Of a stretch of 35,084 nucleotides of DNA, positions 1 to 9,269 are shown piece after piece; within the stretch, counting starts at the first letter, position 1, and each line of letters begins with the position of its first letter. Below the pieces are notes generated by a model, which worked only from the letters and a program-made list of their open reading frames with translations, was not told the DNA's origin and searched no databases. The translations under genes and the position numbers were made by a program. Origin of the DNA: an uncultured Saprospiraceae bacterium (GTDB lineage Bacteria; Bacteroidota; Bacteroidia; Chitinophagales; Saprospiraceae); assembly GCA_937924495.1 (NCBI GenBank), contig CALDSS010000189.1:1-35084 (forward strand). Direction: 5' to 3'.

Positions 1-72
1 GAAATAAAACTCTTAATTGATGAATATTCCAACTCAAAAAAAGAATTTCTTCCTAAAGAAACTCTAAAATAA
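1..72 (+). CDS. Possible 3' end of a CDS truncated by the left window edge (EIKLLIDEYSNSKKEFLPKETLK*)
   Basis: Open frame from base 1 to TAA at 70-72 with protein-like composition; only 23 codons visible. Confidence 0.35.
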   Translation, partial: EIKLLIDEYSNSKKEFLPKETLK

Positions 73-127
73 ATATGGATAGGTTTATTAAACTTCGCCT
101 TAAATTAAAGACGCTATTTTAATAGAT

Positions 128-340
128 TATGCGAATCAGGAGTTGAATTTTAATAGCACCTTGCTTCAGCAAGGTGATTAATTGAATAAATAGGTGGCTT
201 TAGCCGAAAATAAAACGAATGTTTGGCTAAAGCCACTCATTGCTACCATTTTTGCACCAAGCTAAAGGGTGGCGCTATGAATTTGATATTTGTACCCTTG
301 TAAGGTGATAAAAACTATTTCTCAACCCCTGATTGGCATA
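128..340. repeat. MITE/REP-like palindromic element with terminal inverted repeats and internal hairpins
   Basis: TATGCGAATCAGGAGTTGA (128-146) versus TCAACCCCTGATTGGCATA (322-340), inverted, 17/19 match. Internal perfect hairpins CACCTTGCT-tc-AGCAAGGTG (157-176) and GTGGCTTTAGCC/GGCTAAAGCCAC (194-236). Confidence 0.65.
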
Positions 341-513
341 GATTGTTATCCGGAGTTACTCCAAAATCAAGTTTACTAAACTTCGACTTTTCTCCTGTAC
401 ATTGAAAGGGAAATTTTTCGGTCATAGCCACAGTATTCTAATATGTTAGCAATTGATTTGACAACTTTATTCTATCCTAAACAAAAAATACATTCTATCA
501 AAAATATAATCCC

Positions 514-521
514 TAACTTTG
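514..521 (+). promoter_or_regulatory. Candidate Bacteroidota -7 element TAACTTTG
   Basis: Matches TAnnTTTG 17 nt before the ATG at 538; no clear -33 TTG. Confidence 0.4.
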
Positions 522-537
522 AAAAAATTCTACATTT

Positions 538-1248
538 ATGAAAAATATATTTACACTTTTATTAACCATTTTCTCATTTTCATTAATCGCACAAAGTCTT
601 ACTCTAAGTCAAGACACCGTTTATTTAAAGTTTGATGAAAAAATTGACTACGGTGATTTTTTCATAACGAACAATTCATCAAGTGAAATTGGCATTGATT
701 GCACTATCAAACCACAATGTTACCATTCTGATGATGATACAATGATTGCTATTTGCTTTGGTGCTTTATGTTTTTCGCCCGTCAATATGGAGACTACATT
801 CGGAGAATTGACCCAAGATGCACTCATAACGATTCCAGCTGGAGGGGTTGACAATACCTTCAAATTTGAACCTTTTTCAAATAATGCATTCGGTTCTAAC
901 TGGGAGGTGACTTTCTTTGATAGAAACAACCCAGATAATAAAGCAACATTGATTGTTTTCTTTTCTAATTGCCAATTATCAAATACAGAGGAGGCATTCG
1001 AAAAACTTGGATTTACCATGTTTCCAAACCCAGTTCAAAATCAATTGAATTTGGATTTTGTCTCTACCAATTCTGAAAAAAGACTGACGATTTACAATTT
1101 GATTGGACAGCTTATCAAGCAAGAAAACATCGGTTCAGGCCACTCTAATTTCTCAACTGATGTTTCCAACCTTTCAAATGGCAACTACTTTATTGAAATT
1201 GCTGATGATGCGGGGTTGAAATATGTCCAGAAATTTTCTAAAATTTAG
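538..1248 (+). CDS. T9SS type A sorting domain-containing secreted protein
   Basis: N-terminal signal peptide; C-terminal MFPNPVQNQLNLDF...GNYFIEIADDAGLKYVQKFSKI typical of a T9SS CTD. Confidence 0.85.
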   Translation: MKNIFTLLLTIFSFSLIAQSLTLSQDTVYLKFDEKIDYGDFFITNNSSSEIGIDCTIKPQCYHSDDDTMIAICFGALCFSPVNMETTFGELTQDALITIPAGGVDNTFKFEPFSNNAFGSNWEVTFFDRNNPDNKATLIVFFSNCQLSNTEEAFEKLGFTMFPNPVQNQLNLDFVSTNSEKRLTIYNLIGQLIKQENIGSGHSNFSTDVSNLSNGNYFIEIADDAGLKYVQKFSKI

Positions 1249-1271
1249 TTGAGAATAGCTTAAAATATACC

Positions 1272-1310
1272 AAAAAAGGGGTTGCAATTTGATTTGCAAC
1301 CCCTTTTTTT
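1272..1310. terminator. Bidirectional rho-independent terminator
   Basis: AAAAAAGGGGTTGCAA-tttgat-TTGCAACCCCTTTTTTT between convergent genes. Confidence 0.9.
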
Positions 1311-1323
1311 GATGAGATAAAAG

Positions 1324-2721
1324 TTATAAATGAATTACTTCTCCGTAAGCTGCTGCTGTAGCTTCCATAATCGCTTCACTTATTGTGGGATGAGGATGAA
1401 CGGATTTTAAAATCTCATGGCCTGTGGTTTCTAATTTTCGAGCGACAACCACCTCTGCTATCATTTCGGTCACATTATAACCAATCATGTGAGCGCCTAA
1501 CCATTCTCCATATTTGGCATCGAAAATAACCTTTACAAATCCTTCAGGTGCACCAGCCGCTTTTGCTTTTCCACTTGCCGTGAAAGGGAATTTTCCAACC
1601 TTAACTTCATACCCAGCTTCCTTTGCGGCTGCCTCTGTGTATCCAACAGAAGCAATTTCTGGACTACAGTAAGTGCATCCAGGAATATTATTATAATCTA
1701 TTGGCTCAACATGGTGTCCAGCAATTTTTTCTACACACAATATACCTTCCGCAGTAGCTACGTGAGCCAATGCCTGACCAGGAGTTACATCACCGATTGC
1801 AAAAACGCCCGCAACATTCGTTTGATAAAATTCATTGACTTGAATCAATCCTCGGTCCGTTTTTATTCCTAAAGTTTCCAAACCGATATTTTCAGTATTG
1901 GGCGTTACTCCGGTTGCGGAAAGCACCACATCACAGTCAATGACCTGCTCTTTACCATCCTTTCTACTCTTTACGGTCACTTTACAACCTTTACCTTTTG
2001 TATCAACTTTTTCTACAGAAGAATTAGCCAGAATATTCATTCCTTTTTTCTTATAGATTTTAGTCAACTCTTTGGAAACGTCTTTATCCTCTCGCGGCAC
2101 CAGACCTTGTTCCATATATTCCACTACGGTAACTTCAGTTCCAAGTGAATTATAAAAATAAGCAAACTCTACCCCAATGGCACCAGCCCCTACTACCACC
2201 ATTTTCTTAGGCTGTTTTGGCAATACCATCGCTTCACGATATCCAATTATCTTTTTTCCATCAATAGGAAGATTTGGTAATTGCTTTGCTCTTCCTCCAG
2301 TTGCAATGATAATATTGGTGGCAGAATATTCTGTTTTTTTGCCTTTATCATCAGTCACTTCTACCTTTTTGCCTCGTAGCAATTTCCCAGTTCCCATCAC
2401 CACATCAATTTTATTTTTTCGCATAAGAAATTGAACGCCTTTACTCATTCCTCCAGCTACATCACGGCTTCTATTAATAATTGCCCCAAAATCAGCTGTT
2501 GCCTTGCTGATTTTAATTCCATAATCAGCTGCATGTTGAGTGTATTCAAAAACTTGAGCAGACTTCAACAAAGCTTTGGTAGGAATACACCCCCAGTTTA
2601 AGCAAATACCCCCTAAGGATTCTTTTTCAATTATGGCTACTTTCATACCCAACTGAGATGCTCTAATGGCCGACGGATATCCTCCTGGGCCGCTTCCGAT
2701 AACTATTAAATCGTAATTCAT
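1324..2721 (-). CDS. lpdA: Dihydrolipoyl dehydrogenase
   Basis: GSGPGGYPSAIRASQLG FAD motif, redox-active GGICLNWGCIPTK, C-terminal HPHPTISEAIMEA. Confidence 0.97.
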   Translation of the reverse strand: MNYDLIVIGSGPGGYPSAIRASQLGMKVAIIEKESLGGICLNWGCIPTKALLKSAQVFEYTQHAADYGIKISKATADFGAIINRSRDVAGGMSKGVQFLMRKNKIDVVMGTGKLLRGKKVEVTDDKGKKTEYSATNIIIATGGRAKQLPNLPIDGKKIIGYREAMVLPKQPKKMVVVGAGAIGVEFAYFYNSLGTEVTVVEYMEQGLVPREDKDVSKELTKIYKKKGMNILANSSVEKVDTKGKGCKVTVKSRKDGKEQVIDCDVVLSATGVTPNTENIGLETLGIKTDRGLIQVNEFYQTNVAGVFAIGDVTPGQALAHVATAEGILCVEKIAGHHVEPIDYNNIPGCTYCSPEIASVGYTEAAAKEAGYEVKVGKFPFTASGKAKAAGAPEGFVKVIFDAKYGEWLGAHMIGYNVTEMIAEVVVARKLETTGHEILKSVHPHPTISEAIMEATAAAYGEVIHL

Positions 2722-2755
2722 TCTATCTTATTTTTGCATTTGTAGAAAAACGGCG

Positions 2756-2788
2756 CAAAGATAGAATTGTTGAGGAGAATCTATCAAA
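2756..2788 (-). promoter_or_regulatory. Promoter of lpdA (-7 TATCTTTG, -33 TTTG)
   Basis: On the minus strand TTTGATAGATTCTCCTCAACAATTCTATCTTTGCGCC; matches the Bacteroidota consensus with about 21-nt spacing. Confidence 0.65.
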
Positions 2789-2807
2789 CGATTATTTAAA
2801 GAATAAA

Positions 2808-2815
2808 TATATTTG
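2808..2815 (+). promoter_or_regulatory. Candidate -7 element TATATTTG
   Basis: Matches TAnnTTTG 25 nt upstream of the ATG at 2841. Confidence 0.4.
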
Positions 2816-2840
2816 CCCTGATTGATCAAACATATTTATT

Positions 2841-4073
2841 ATGAGAAAAATGGGGGCATTTATTTTTTTAGTTTTCACCTGCTTTTTAGCAAATGCACAA
2901 TGGAAAAAAGTAAAGTTTATTGACAAGCCTTTAACCACCATCTCTGCCACTCCTGAGGTCTCAACTATTTTTGTTGGAACCAGTACTGCTGAGATTGGAA
3001 GAAGTATTGATGGCGGTATTCGTTTTGAATTTAGGAAACTGGAATCAGAAGGCTACATCGAGGATTTTTTATTTGAAAATGAAAAGATTGGTTATGCTGC
3101 GGGTGGTTGTATGGTTGATACAATTGCTTGCGCTGCAAATACCATTTTCAAAACCACAGATGCAGGCACTACTTGGGATTACATCCACAAATCCGAGGGC
3201 ATTGGTAAGATAATTCATCTTCAAAAAACAGAGGATGGGAGACTTTTCGGCCTAAGTGAATTTGAAGGAATCTACTTTTCAGATGATGATAAAACGTTTC
3301 AAAAAGTAATTATTGATCCAACGCTAACAAAAGGTAGTTTCGTTAATTTTCAAATGTTTGAGAATGGAATTGGCTACATTTCCCATAATTTCAAGACTCG
3401 GAAAAGGCTATACAAAACACAAGACAATGGTGAAACTTGGTTTAATATTTTTGAATCAGAATTGCCAAATTTTACTGCCGAGTTCCATTTTGCAAATCCA
3501 GATTTAGGGTTTTTAAAAATGGCAAAAGGTGCATTTTTTAAAACCGAAGATGGTGGCTCGACTTGGACTCAAAATCAAGTGACGTCAGAGCTTCAGACTA
3601 TTAATCAAATAGAATTCTTAAGCGACCTCAAAGGATATTTCATTTCAAGAAATGGAGGAAGCCTCCGTGGAAATTTATTCAGAACTGAAGACGGAGGCTT
3701 GAGTTGGAATCAAGAACTTGGAATGGAAAAAACCTTTTGGTCTGACCTTCATTTAATCGACGAAAACCAAGCATTAGCCATCGTGGACAACAATAAAATT
3801 CTAAAGAGATTTTCTACTGAAACACTCGATAATAATACCATAAAAGCCTACCCGAACCCATTCAAAGAAGACTTGACTATTAGAATGGAATATTATTATA
3901 AAAATTACGTGCTCGAAATTTACGACTCTTTTTCAAGATTAGTGGCAAAGGAAAGGATGATTGATTTTGAGAATGTCTTGGATGGTAGTTTTTTCAAAAA
4001 CGGATATTACTATATGCGAATTTTGAAGGATGATTTAGAAATCGTTCATAGCCAAGGGTTTGTAAAAATGTAA
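2841..4073 (+). CDS. BNR/Asp-box beta-propeller secreted protein with T9SS sorting domain
   Basis: Repeated T-x-D-x-G-x-x-W motifs (TTDAGTTW, TQDNGETW, TEDGGSTW, TEDGGLSW); signal peptide; C-terminal YPNPFKEDLTIRMEY. Confidence 0.85.
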   Translation: MRKMGAFIFLVFTCFLANAQWKKVKFIDKPLTTISATPEVSTIFVGTSTAEIGRSIDGGIRFEFRKLESEGYIEDFLFENEKIGYAAGGCMVDTIACAANTIFKTTDAGTTWDYIHKSEGIGKIIHLQKTEDGRLFGLSEFEGIYFSDDDKTFQKVIIDPTLTKGSFVNFQMFENGIGYISHNFKTRKRLYKTQDNGETWFNIFESELPNFTAEFHFANPDLGFLKMAKGAFFKTEDGGSTWTQNQVTSELQTINQIEFLSDLKGYFISRNGGSLRGNLFRTEDGGLSWNQELGMEKTFWSDLHLIDENQALAIVDNNKILKRFSTETLDNNTIKAYPNPFKEDLTIRMEYYYKNYVLEIYDSFSRLVAKERMIDFENVLDGSFFKNGYYYMRILKDDLEIVHSQGFVKM

Positions 4074-4078
4074 TCTTA

Positions 4079-4152
4079 GGATTTCGAGAGATCGAGAATT
4101 CGGGATTTCGAGAAAAATCATTTATTTCTCGAAATCCCAATCTCCCGTAATC
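4079..4152. repeat. TCGAGA-rich imperfect palindromic repeat, copy A
   Basis: Perfect 14-bp stem GGGATTTCGAGAAA (4102-4115)/TTTCTCGAAATCCC (4125-4138); related to 26707-26782. Confidence 0.7.
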
Positions 4153-4158
4153 TTAAAG

Positions 4159-6045
4159 TTACTTTCTTTGCCCGTTCGTAAAATTCACTAACCGAGCCGT
4201 TGGATATTTGTCGATAACCGCATTATTCATAAAATAAACGGCAATTCTATCATTATTGAAATTTCCCAAAAGGTAAGAAAAAGAACCATCAGGTCTTTTT
4301 TCAATTGTCACAGAACCAAAATCAGAGAAAATCGGATGCTCTGCTGTCAATTCAGTAAATGAGTTTATTGCTTCCACCATAATTCCATTATAGTCTTGAG
4401 CTAATAGAAAATGCTCATACTTAAAATTGGAATTATTAGAAGGAATATTCGCTTCTTCAACAATTTGAGTTTCTCCATAAGTTGCTCCTCCTACTTGAGT
4501 TTGTCCAGTTGATTGAATTCCAGTCGAACCTTTTGAAGTCATTTCAACTTCCTCGTATGCATAAGCTGGCTCAGATTCAATTAAATCTGCTTCATCAAGC
4601 ATTGTTATCACTTTCTCAATTTTCTCAGATTCTGTAACTTGAGGTTGAACGGGAGTAGTTACTACCTCTGTAGTTACTTGAGTTGAAGGTTGAGGTATAG
4701 TTTGATTTGCAACAACAGGAGCAGTTTCTATCGTTGTATTAATTTCACGCTCTGCTGGCTGCGTAGTCTTTTTATACGTATCAATTTTAGATACATCCAC
4801 TACTCTATCAATTGAAACGAGTCCACCTGTAGTTTCTTGAATAGCAGTACCGTCCTCTCCTATTTTCACTACACCACTTCCAAAGCTTCCGACATTATCC
4901 AAAAATTTCTCCTCAGCGACTATCATTCTCAGACTTTTCCAAGCCATTTTTTGCGGCTTAAATCCAATGATCTTTAACTCCGTTCTTCTGTTTTGTTGAT
5001 GTCTTCTTTCAGAGCACTTCACCCCATTCTTACATCTATTCACAAGCTGCGTTTCTCCATAACCTTTTGATTTAATCCTTTCAGTTGAAATTCCACCAAC
5101 ACTTGTGATATATGAAACTGCAGCTGATGCTCTTTTATCGGAAAGATCCAAATTATATTTATCACCTCCTCTTGAATCCGTATGCGATCCCAATTCGACA
5201 ATAATATCAGGGTTGTCATTCATCAAGACAACTACCTTATCTAACTCTTCAGCCGCTTCGGGTCTAATGTCCCATTTATCCAAATCGTAGTAAATGTTGT
5301 CCACTGCGATTTTGGTATTCAAATCTGCTCTATCCATTTCAATATTGGCAAGCAGCGTTCCCATTTCAAAACCATGGGTCAACACATCTGTAACCCCTGG
5401 TCCAGCCTGTTTTACACCATCAATACAAACAATACATCCATTGATATTCACATAAGCCTCAATCCTTTTGGCCAAATACCCTTCCTTTCTCACCATGATT
5501 GTATAGTGATTTCCTTGCTCAAAGGTGTAGCTGAAAGCAGGGTCAGGATGGTTTTCTAAAACCAACTCTTCCTTATCTGTGGTGTTATTATAAATTTCAA
5601 TTAAAGAGCCTTGAATCGCATCTACCTGTTGGTCTGGATTAGTTCTTTTCTCGGCAAGAGTCGCCTCAAAGAGATACCCAGGTTTCCGCTGCATCTCTAA
5701 TTTAGTATAAACCTTCTGGCCTGGCTTTTCTACAACTGTAGAAATTTCAGTTTCGATGGTTTTAAAAATGTCTTTTTCACCTCGAATCAGATAAGTCTCC
5801 CCAGCAGGAAGTGTCAAAACAAATTTGCCAGTCGCATCCGAAAAAATGTCCGTGGCTACAAGAGATCTTATGGGGAGTTTTAAAGCAGTGATTTTGACTT
5901 CTCTCAAAAACCCTCGATTGTGCTCTTCGTAGGCATAACCTTCAACAACCACTTGTTGAGCAAAACCGATATTTAAAAACCCAAAGATTAAAATAACGAT
6001 AAATGTTGAAACAGTAAATTTCATAGTTAGTGTAAGTTTGTTCAA
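4159..6045 (-). CDS. OmpA family protein with N-terminal carboxypeptidase-regulatory-like domain and C-terminal SPOR-like region
   Basis: OmpA core IYYDLDKWDIRPEAAEELDKVV...ELGSHTDSRGGDKYNLDLSDKRA...GYGETQLVNRCKNGVKCSERRHQQNRRTE; signal peptide. Confidence 0.88.
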   Translation of the reverse strand: MNKLTLTMKFTVSTFIVILIFGFLNIGFAQQVVVEGYAYEEHNRGFLREVKITALKLPIRSLVATDIFSDATGKFVLTLPAGETYLIRGEKDIFKTIETEISTVVEKPGQKVYTKLEMQRKPGYLFEATLAEKRTNPDQQVDAIQGSLIEIYNNTTDKEELVLENHPDPAFSYTFEQGNHYTIMVRKEGYLAKRIEAYVNINGCIVCIDGVKQAGPGVTDVLTHGFEMGTLLANIEMDRADLNTKIAVDNIYYDLDKWDIRPEAAEELDKVVVLMNDNPDIIVELGSHTDSRGGDKYNLDLSDKRASAAVSYITSVGGISTERIKSKGYGETQLVNRCKNGVKCSERRHQQNRRTELKIIGFKPQKMAWKSLRMIVAEEKFLDNVGSFGSGVVKIGEDGTAIQETTGGLVSIDRVVDVSKIDTYKKTTQPAEREINTTIETAPVVANQTIPQPSTQVTTEVVTTPVQPQVTESEKIEKVITMLDEADLIESEPAYAYEEVEMTSKGSTGIQSTGQTQVGGATYGETQIVEEANIPSNNSNFKYEHFLLAQDYNGIMVEAINSFTELTAEHPIFSDFGSVTIEKRPDGSFSYLLGNFNNDRIAVYFMNNAVIDKYPTARLVNFTNGQRK

Positions 6046-6213
6046 CTTGGTTAAAAAAAATTATTTTAGTGATGGTTAAAAAATAACTTGTCAACTTCTG
6101 CTGATTCTTTTTCCTTTCTCTGCGTTACAAAAAATGTCACTTTACTCGTAGAACTCCATTTTTGTGCCTTGATAAAGAAAAAAATAATCTACCCGAAAAC
6201 AACAACTTTTTAT

Positions 6214-6993
6214 TTACCCATCACTGAACATTTCTGACTTTAAGGGGGGATATTGCATTTCTAACGATTCTAATTTGTCAACAATTGTTTGTGCTACAAT
6301 CAAATCTCTATACCATCTCTCATCTACCGGTACAATTGTCCAAGGAATTTTAGACTTATTTAAAATGTAATTATAACATTTTCGGTATTTATCCCAGTGT
6401 TCTCGCTCTTCCCAGTCTCCGTCATTGTGCTTCCAGTGTTTTTCTGGGTCTTCTATCCTTTCTCGCAATTCAAGCACTTGTTGCTCTTTAGAAAGGTGCA
6501 AATAAAATTTCAAAACAAGGGTGTTATTGTCAAATTGCAATAAATCTTCAAAGGCATTGATGGCAGCCATTCGTTTTTTTACGTGCGCCTCAGTAATCCA
6601 ACCATGTACTCTTTGTATCAAAATATCTTCGTAATGAGAACGATTGAAAACCTGAATCATCCCTTTTCCTGGACATTGTTTATGAACGCGCCACAAAAAA
6701 TCATGAGCAAACTCTTCATCAGATGGCTTTTTAAAAGAATGCACTTTAATTCCATTGGCTGGAACCTCTGCGAATACTTTTTTGACAGCACCATCTTTAC
6801 CACTTGCATCCATACCCTGAAAGATGACCAAAAGGCTATGCTTCCCTTGCCCCATCATTAGGCGCTGCAATTCGCCAATTCTCTCCGCTAACTTTTTTGT
6901 TTTTGCCTGTGCTTTTTTCTTGGTAAGACCTTTGGGAGGACGAGTTGAAATGGTGGATAAATCTATCATCGAGCAGTTTGTGTTAATAATCAA
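6214..6993 (-). CDS. PPK2 family polyphosphate kinase/phosphotransferase
   Basis: Walker A GMDASGKDGAVKKVF, NRSHYEDILIQRVH, WTIVPVDERWYRDLIV are PPK2 hallmarks. Confidence 0.92.
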   Translation of the reverse strand: MIINTNCSMIDLSTISTRPPKGLTKKKAQAKTKKLAERIGELQRLMMGQGKHSLLVIFQGMDASGKDGAVKKVFAEVPANGIKVHSFKKPSDEEFAHDFLWRVHKQCPGKGMIQVFNRSHYEDILIQRVHGWITEAHVKKRMAAINAFEDLLQFDNNTLVLKFYLHLSKEQQVLELRERIEDPEKHWKHNDGDWEEREHWDKYRKCYNYILNKSKIPWTIVPVDERWYRDLIVAQTIVDKLESLEMQYPPLKSEMFSDG

Positions 6994-7118
6994 CAGAGCA
7001 AATTTCGTAACTCTTTCGGAAAGGTAAAAGAATTTTAAAATTTATTAACTTTTTTAAAAGGTTGAGATTCAGATGATTGGATGGATTTAATTCAAAAATT
7101 TTCTATTTCAAAAAAAAC

Positions 7119-8048
7119 CTACCGATTCATCTTCCCCCTTTTTACCAAATACGACTGCAAAATCGGACGATACCCCGCATTGATATCAGCTTCTACAAAA
7201 TCGATTCTATATTGAAGGCATTTCATTTTGAGCTGGTCGGTAAACTTTTTCACTTGTTCCACATAATAGTCCTTCACCTGATTGGATTGTAATTTGACTT
7301 CCTCCCCAGATTCCATATCAACGAAAATATAAGGACGGTTTTCAAACTCAAATTCCAACTCTTTGGACTTATCGGTTACATGAAAAAGAACTACCTCGTG
7401 CTTGTTATGCTTTAAATGTTGTAGCGCAGAAAAAATCGCCTCATTATCTCCTCCATGTTCAAACATATCACTAAAAATCATGACCATTGAACGTTTATGA
7501 ATACTATCCGCAATTTGGTGGAGCGCATCCGCAGCAGAAGTCGTTTTGTTCTTTTCTGGATTGTTTATCAATTTATCCAAATAGGTCAACAACAACCGAT
7601 AATGAGATGTGCTCGATTTAGCTTTGGTGTGCTGTCTTACCTCACTATCAAAAATAGAAATGCCGAAGGCATCACGTTGTTTTTTCAACAAATTCATCAA
7701 AGCCGCTGCCGCTAACGAACTGAATTGCAGCTTGTTAGGAATTCCGCTTTTATTCAATTGTCCTTCTGGAAAATACATGGAAGAAGAAGCATCAATCACA
7801 ATCTGACATCTCAAATTCGTTTCTTCTTCGAATTTTTTGACAAACATTTTATCCGACCGAGCATATACTTTCCAGTCAATATCCTTGGTGCTTTCCCCTT
7901 GATTGTATAATCTATGCTCCGCAAATTCCACCGAAAAACCATGAAAAGGACTTTTGTGCAAACCAATAATAAATCCCTCAACCACTTGCTTGGCGAGCAA
8001 TTCCAAATTCCCTAAATCACGTACATCAAAATTATCAAGTAATCTCAT
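7119..8048 (-). CDS. DUF58 domain-containing protein (vWA-like)
   Basis: GLHKSPFHGFSVEFAEHRLYNQGESTKDIDWKVYARSDKMFVKKFEEE...IVIDASSSM pattern of DUF58. Confidence 0.9.
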   Translation of the reverse strand: MRLLDNFDVRDLGNLELLAKQVVEGFIIGLHKSPFHGFSVEFAEHRLYNQGESTKDIDWKVYARSDKMFVKKFEEETNLRCQIVIDASSSMYFPEGQLNKSGIPNKLQFSSLAAAALMNLLKKQRDAFGISIFDSEVRQHTKAKSSTSHYRLLLTYLDKLINNPEKNKTTSAADALHQIADSIHKRSMVMIFSDMFEHGGDNEAIFSALQHLKHNKHEVVLFHVTDKSKELEFEFENRPYIFVDMESGEEVKLQSNQVKDYYVEQVKKFTDQLKMKCLQYRIDFVEADINAGYRPILQSYLVKRGKMNR

Positions 8049-8142
8049 ATCGAAAATGAATAAATTATGGAATGACGAATGAAAAAATCAAATCATTGAT
8101 TACCAAAACGCAAATTAAGGATATCTGTTGCGAAAACAGAAA

Positions 8143-8170
8143 GCCCTTGCTTTATTCCTAAAGCAAGGGC
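8143..8170 (-). terminator. Terminator of trxA
   Basis: Perfect 11-bp stem GCCCTTGCTTT-attcct-AAAGCAAGGGC, followed on the minus strand by a T-rich tract. Confidence 0.8.
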
Positions 8171-8200
8171 AATTCCAAATTTCTTAATTGCTATTCTTTC

Positions 8201-8521
8201 TTAAGAAAGTGCAGCATCAATTTTCGCTTGTAAAGCAGCTTTTGTAGTCGCACCAACGTGTTTGTCAACTACTTCTCCATCCTTGATAATCAAAATAGTA
8301 GGAATGCTTCTCACTCCGTATTTGAAGGAAGTGTTAGGATTGTGGTCAACATTCACCTTTCCGATCAATGCCTTACCATCATATTCAGTTGATAGTTGCT
8401 CAATGATAGGAGTTATCATTCTACATGGACCGCACCATTCTGCCCAAAAGTCAACTACTTGAACTCCTTTGGCATCAAGGACTGTTTCTTGAAAATTTGT
8501 ATCCGTGAATTCGAATGCCAT
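8201..8521 (-). CDS. trxA: Thioredoxin
   Basis: VVDFWAEWCGPCRMITPIIEQLS; 106 aa; cis-Pro region SIPTILIIKDGE. Confidence 0.97.
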   Translation of the reverse strand: MAFEFTDTNFQETVLDAKGVQVVDFWAEWCGPCRMITPIIEQLSTEYDGKALIGKVNVDHNPNTSFKYGVRSIPTILIIKDGEVVDKHVGATTKAALQAKIDAALS

Positions 8522-8642
8522 AATTAATTTATTTTTTTGATTAAAGTATTCTGATGAAAACCCATCAGGGTTGAAAAAGTTTACGAAACTATGAATTAGG
8601 TATTAAATTATTAAAAATTGAGCCTATTCATATCTTCCAATA

Positions 8643-9203
8643 TTATAACGTAACAATCTGTAAAATAGTTAAAAGTTCTTCTTGGGTTAAAAATTGTTCG
8701 TACAATAAATTGATACCATCTATCTCATTTTGAATCAAAACTGCCGGAATATCTCCTTTCCAATCTGATTGATTAGTCAAAATTGAAATATCTTCTAAAT
8801 AGAAAGCAGGAGCCGCTAAATTATGACGACGCAAGTACAAACTCATCTGCTCATGACTTATATCTTTATCGGCAATGAAAAGGTGAACCAATTCAAAGGT
8901 ATCTTCAAATTTAGCGTGCATTAATTCCAGTTTCTGAGTTTGGTTCAGCCACTTGCCATCTGCTGTTTTATTTATATTAAAAACGATAGTTCTCCCCCCT
9001 TCTAAATATTGATCTAATTTATCTTTTTGGAATATTTTCAAGGTTTCACCCTCTGCATCATGCAGTTTCTTCAACTCCTTTTTGGAATATTCAACCGAGC
9101 TTTCTTCGATTTGATGAGGTGCTATCTCCTTGTCTATCAGTGATTTAGGCTCTCCACAACCAAAAATCAAACTAACAAAAAAGACCATTTGTAGTTTTTT
9201 CAT
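8643..9203 (-). CDS. Hypothetical lipoprotein
   Basis: Lipobox-like SLIFGC at the N-terminus; coherent coding ORF upstream of trxA on the same strand. Confidence 0.7.
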   Translation of the reverse strand: MKKLQMVFFVSLIFGCGEPKSLIDKEIAPHQIEESSVEYSKKELKKLHDAEGETLKIFQKDKLDQYLEGGRTIVFNINKTADGKWLNQTQKLELMHAKFEDTFELVHLFIADKDISHEQMSLYLRRHNLAAPAFYLEDISILTNQSDWKGDIPAVLIQNEIDGINLLYEQFLTQEELLTILQIVTL

Positions 9204-9269
9204 AAAAGAGATAGTTCCAAAAATATGCCTGAAAACTATTCCTGTTAACTTTAACCCAAATTTAGTAAA

